64,000 nt of DNA from CAZJHX01 sp964545715. GTDB lineage: Bacteria > Myxococcota_A > UBA9042 > GCA-2863065. The DNA lies in the NCBI GenBank assembly GCA_964545715.1, contig CAZJHX010000027.1, positions 16,134 to 80,133 on the forward strand, in the 5' to 3' direction. A program made the position numbers and the translations under genes. A model generated the notes under the pieces. The model ran no database searches, had not been told where the DNA came from, and saw only the letters and a program-made list of their open reading frames with translations. This document shows positions 63,232-64,000 of the stretch, one piece after another. The number at the start of each line of letters is the position of its first letter. The stretch's first letter is position 1.

Positions 63232-64000
63232 GGCTTCTCGCAGTCCCCGACATGGTCGAACGAGGCGCCGGCCTTGATACGCTCGCAGTCGTTGGCGTAG
63301 GTCACCCCATTGCAGCCGCACACCGGCTTGAGGATCTTGGCGCACGCGTCGTTTTTCTCGACGCAGATGCCGCCGGCGTCCGGGAAACAGCCCTGGATGT
63401 CGCAGGTCATGCCCTCGTCGCAGCCGATGACGGCGATGCCGCCGCAGAAGTCGCTCGGATCGGGCGGGTCCACGTCTTCGCACTCGCCCGGGTGGTTCAG
63501 GTCGGCCTCGGCGACAAAGCGCTCGCAGTCGTTGCTGTAGGTTACGCCGTCACAGCCGCAGACGGGGTCGTAGTTGTCGTCGCATCCGCCCGGTAGGGGC
63601 TTGCACTCGCCCAGCGCGCCGATGCCGCAGCCCTGGATGTCGCAGCCCTGATCATCGGGGCAGAGGCCGTCCGGGATGGGCCCACAGACCTTGGGCTCGG
63701 TGACGCACTCGCCGTCGTGGTCTTTGGCGACGCCGGCCACGATTCGGGTGCAGTCGTTGCCGTATGTTTCGCCGTTGCAGCCGCAGACCGGCTCATAGAT
63801 CGTGGCGCAGTCGACGGGCTCGATCACGCATTTGCCCAGAGAGCCGGGCGTGCAGCCGCTGATGTTGCAGACCTGGCCGTCGTCGCAGACGCTGCCGCCC
63901 ATGGGACCGCAGCCCTCATCTCCGGTGTCCGTGGTCTCGACGCCGGTGGCCGTAGTGTCCGCGCCGCTGGGCGTGGAGAGGGTGGCCGACGGCGGAGGCG
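63228..64000 (-). CDS. Secreted protein with three Kazal-type modules, 5' end beyond the window
   Basis: At least 257 residues; the frame is open to the right edge, where it reads as a Thr/Ser/Asp linker, so the signal peptide is outside. Three Kazal-type modules follow: YEPVCGCNGETYGNDC, YDPVCGCDGVTYSNDC and LKPVCGCNGVTYANDC, each with the PVCGCNGxTYxNDC core. Between them sits a second Cys module with a CNISGC or CDIQGC core. Kazal domains inhibit serine proteases in eukaryotes; in bacteria they occur in exported proteins of this group. The inhibited protease, if any, is unknown. Confidence 0.85.
   Translation of the reverse strand, partial: PPPSATLSTPSGADTTATGVETTDTGDEGCGPMGGSVCDDGQVCNISGCTPGSLGKCVIEPVDCATIYEPVCGCNGETYGNDCTRIVAGVAKDHDGECVTEPKVCGPIPDGLCPDDQGCDIQGCGIGALGECKPLPGGCDDNYDPVCGCDGVTYSNDCERFVAEADLNHPGECEDVDPPDPSDFCGGIAVIGCDEGMTCDIQGCFPDAGGICVEKNDACAKILKPVCGCNGVTYANDCERIKAGASFDHVGDCEKP

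Overview
The window looks like chromosomal DNA of a GC-rich Myxococcota or Bradymonadales-like deltaproteobacterium. The signs are many secreted lipoproteins with Asp/Thr/Ser-rich linkers, Cys-rich 'CNG.E.C' repeats, a DUF2330 protein with a MYXO-CTERM-like tail, a Ser/Thr kinase fused to a sigma-54 activator, PilZ proteins and thrombospondin type 3 OmpA. This assignment is inference from gene content. I see no tRNA, rRNA, CRISPR array, insertion sequence or prophage. Coding is very dense: only one gap exceeds 300 bp (13912-14351).

Layout. 0-2 kb: a cut glycosyltransferase, a lipoprotein, and a peroxiredoxin whose catalytic Cys codon is TGA followed by a SECIS-like hairpin. 2-9.2 kb (minus): an envelope operon of two glycosyltransferases and two membrane phosphatase/sulfatase-superfamily proteins, each joined by ATGA overlaps, behind lgt. 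9.2-15.6 kb (plus): a radical SAM enzyme, an S15/CocE hydrolase lipoprotein, a DUF2007 protein, a lipoprotein, then OmpA/TSP3 behind a perfect sigma-54 promoter motif. 15.6-26.8 kb: a diheme cytochrome lipoprotein, an MpaB/DUF2236 oxygenase, a HEAT protein, a YejM-like sulfatase, an RND exporter split by one in-frame stop, a secreted protein and a dicarboxylate symporter. 26.8-34.2 kb: two PilZ proteins, a lipoprotein, a methyltransferase, RecQ, a glycosyltransferase and two low-complexity genes. 34.3-42 kb: moaA and a cytochrome c maturation operon (ccmE, ccmF-ccmH fusion, two unknowns, ccmA, ccmB). 42-48.4 kb: DUF2330, yaiI, a second RND protein and a zinc-finger membrane protein. 48.4-53 kb: a two-module binding lipoprotein coupled to a BCCT carrier, then ccmC and ccmD. 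53-57.1 kb: vapBC, a Cys-rich repeat lipoprotein and three small genes. 57.2-64 kb: a 1762-residue kinase/ATPase/TPR/GAF/sigma-54 activator, an alpha carbonic anhydrase and a Kazal-module protein.

How it fits together. The two ccm clusters together supply CcmA, B, C, D, E and F, with a Cys-rich CcmH-like tail on CcmF. CcmE carries CxxxY instead of the usual heme-binding HxxxY, which matches the variant Ccm system known from Desulfovibrio and archaea. The diheme cytochrome at 15.6 kb is a plausible client. Lgt can supply the diacylglyceryl group for the many lipoproteins. The giant regulator at 57.2 kb is a sigma-54 activator, and the ompA promoter is a sigma-54 motif, but nothing shows that one controls the other.

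A recurring sequence-level pattern is an extended -10 element (TGnTAnnnT) placed 7-9 bases before the start codon with no Shine-Dalgarno sequence. It suggests that leaderless mRNAs are common here. Start and stop codons of neighbouring genes often overlap.
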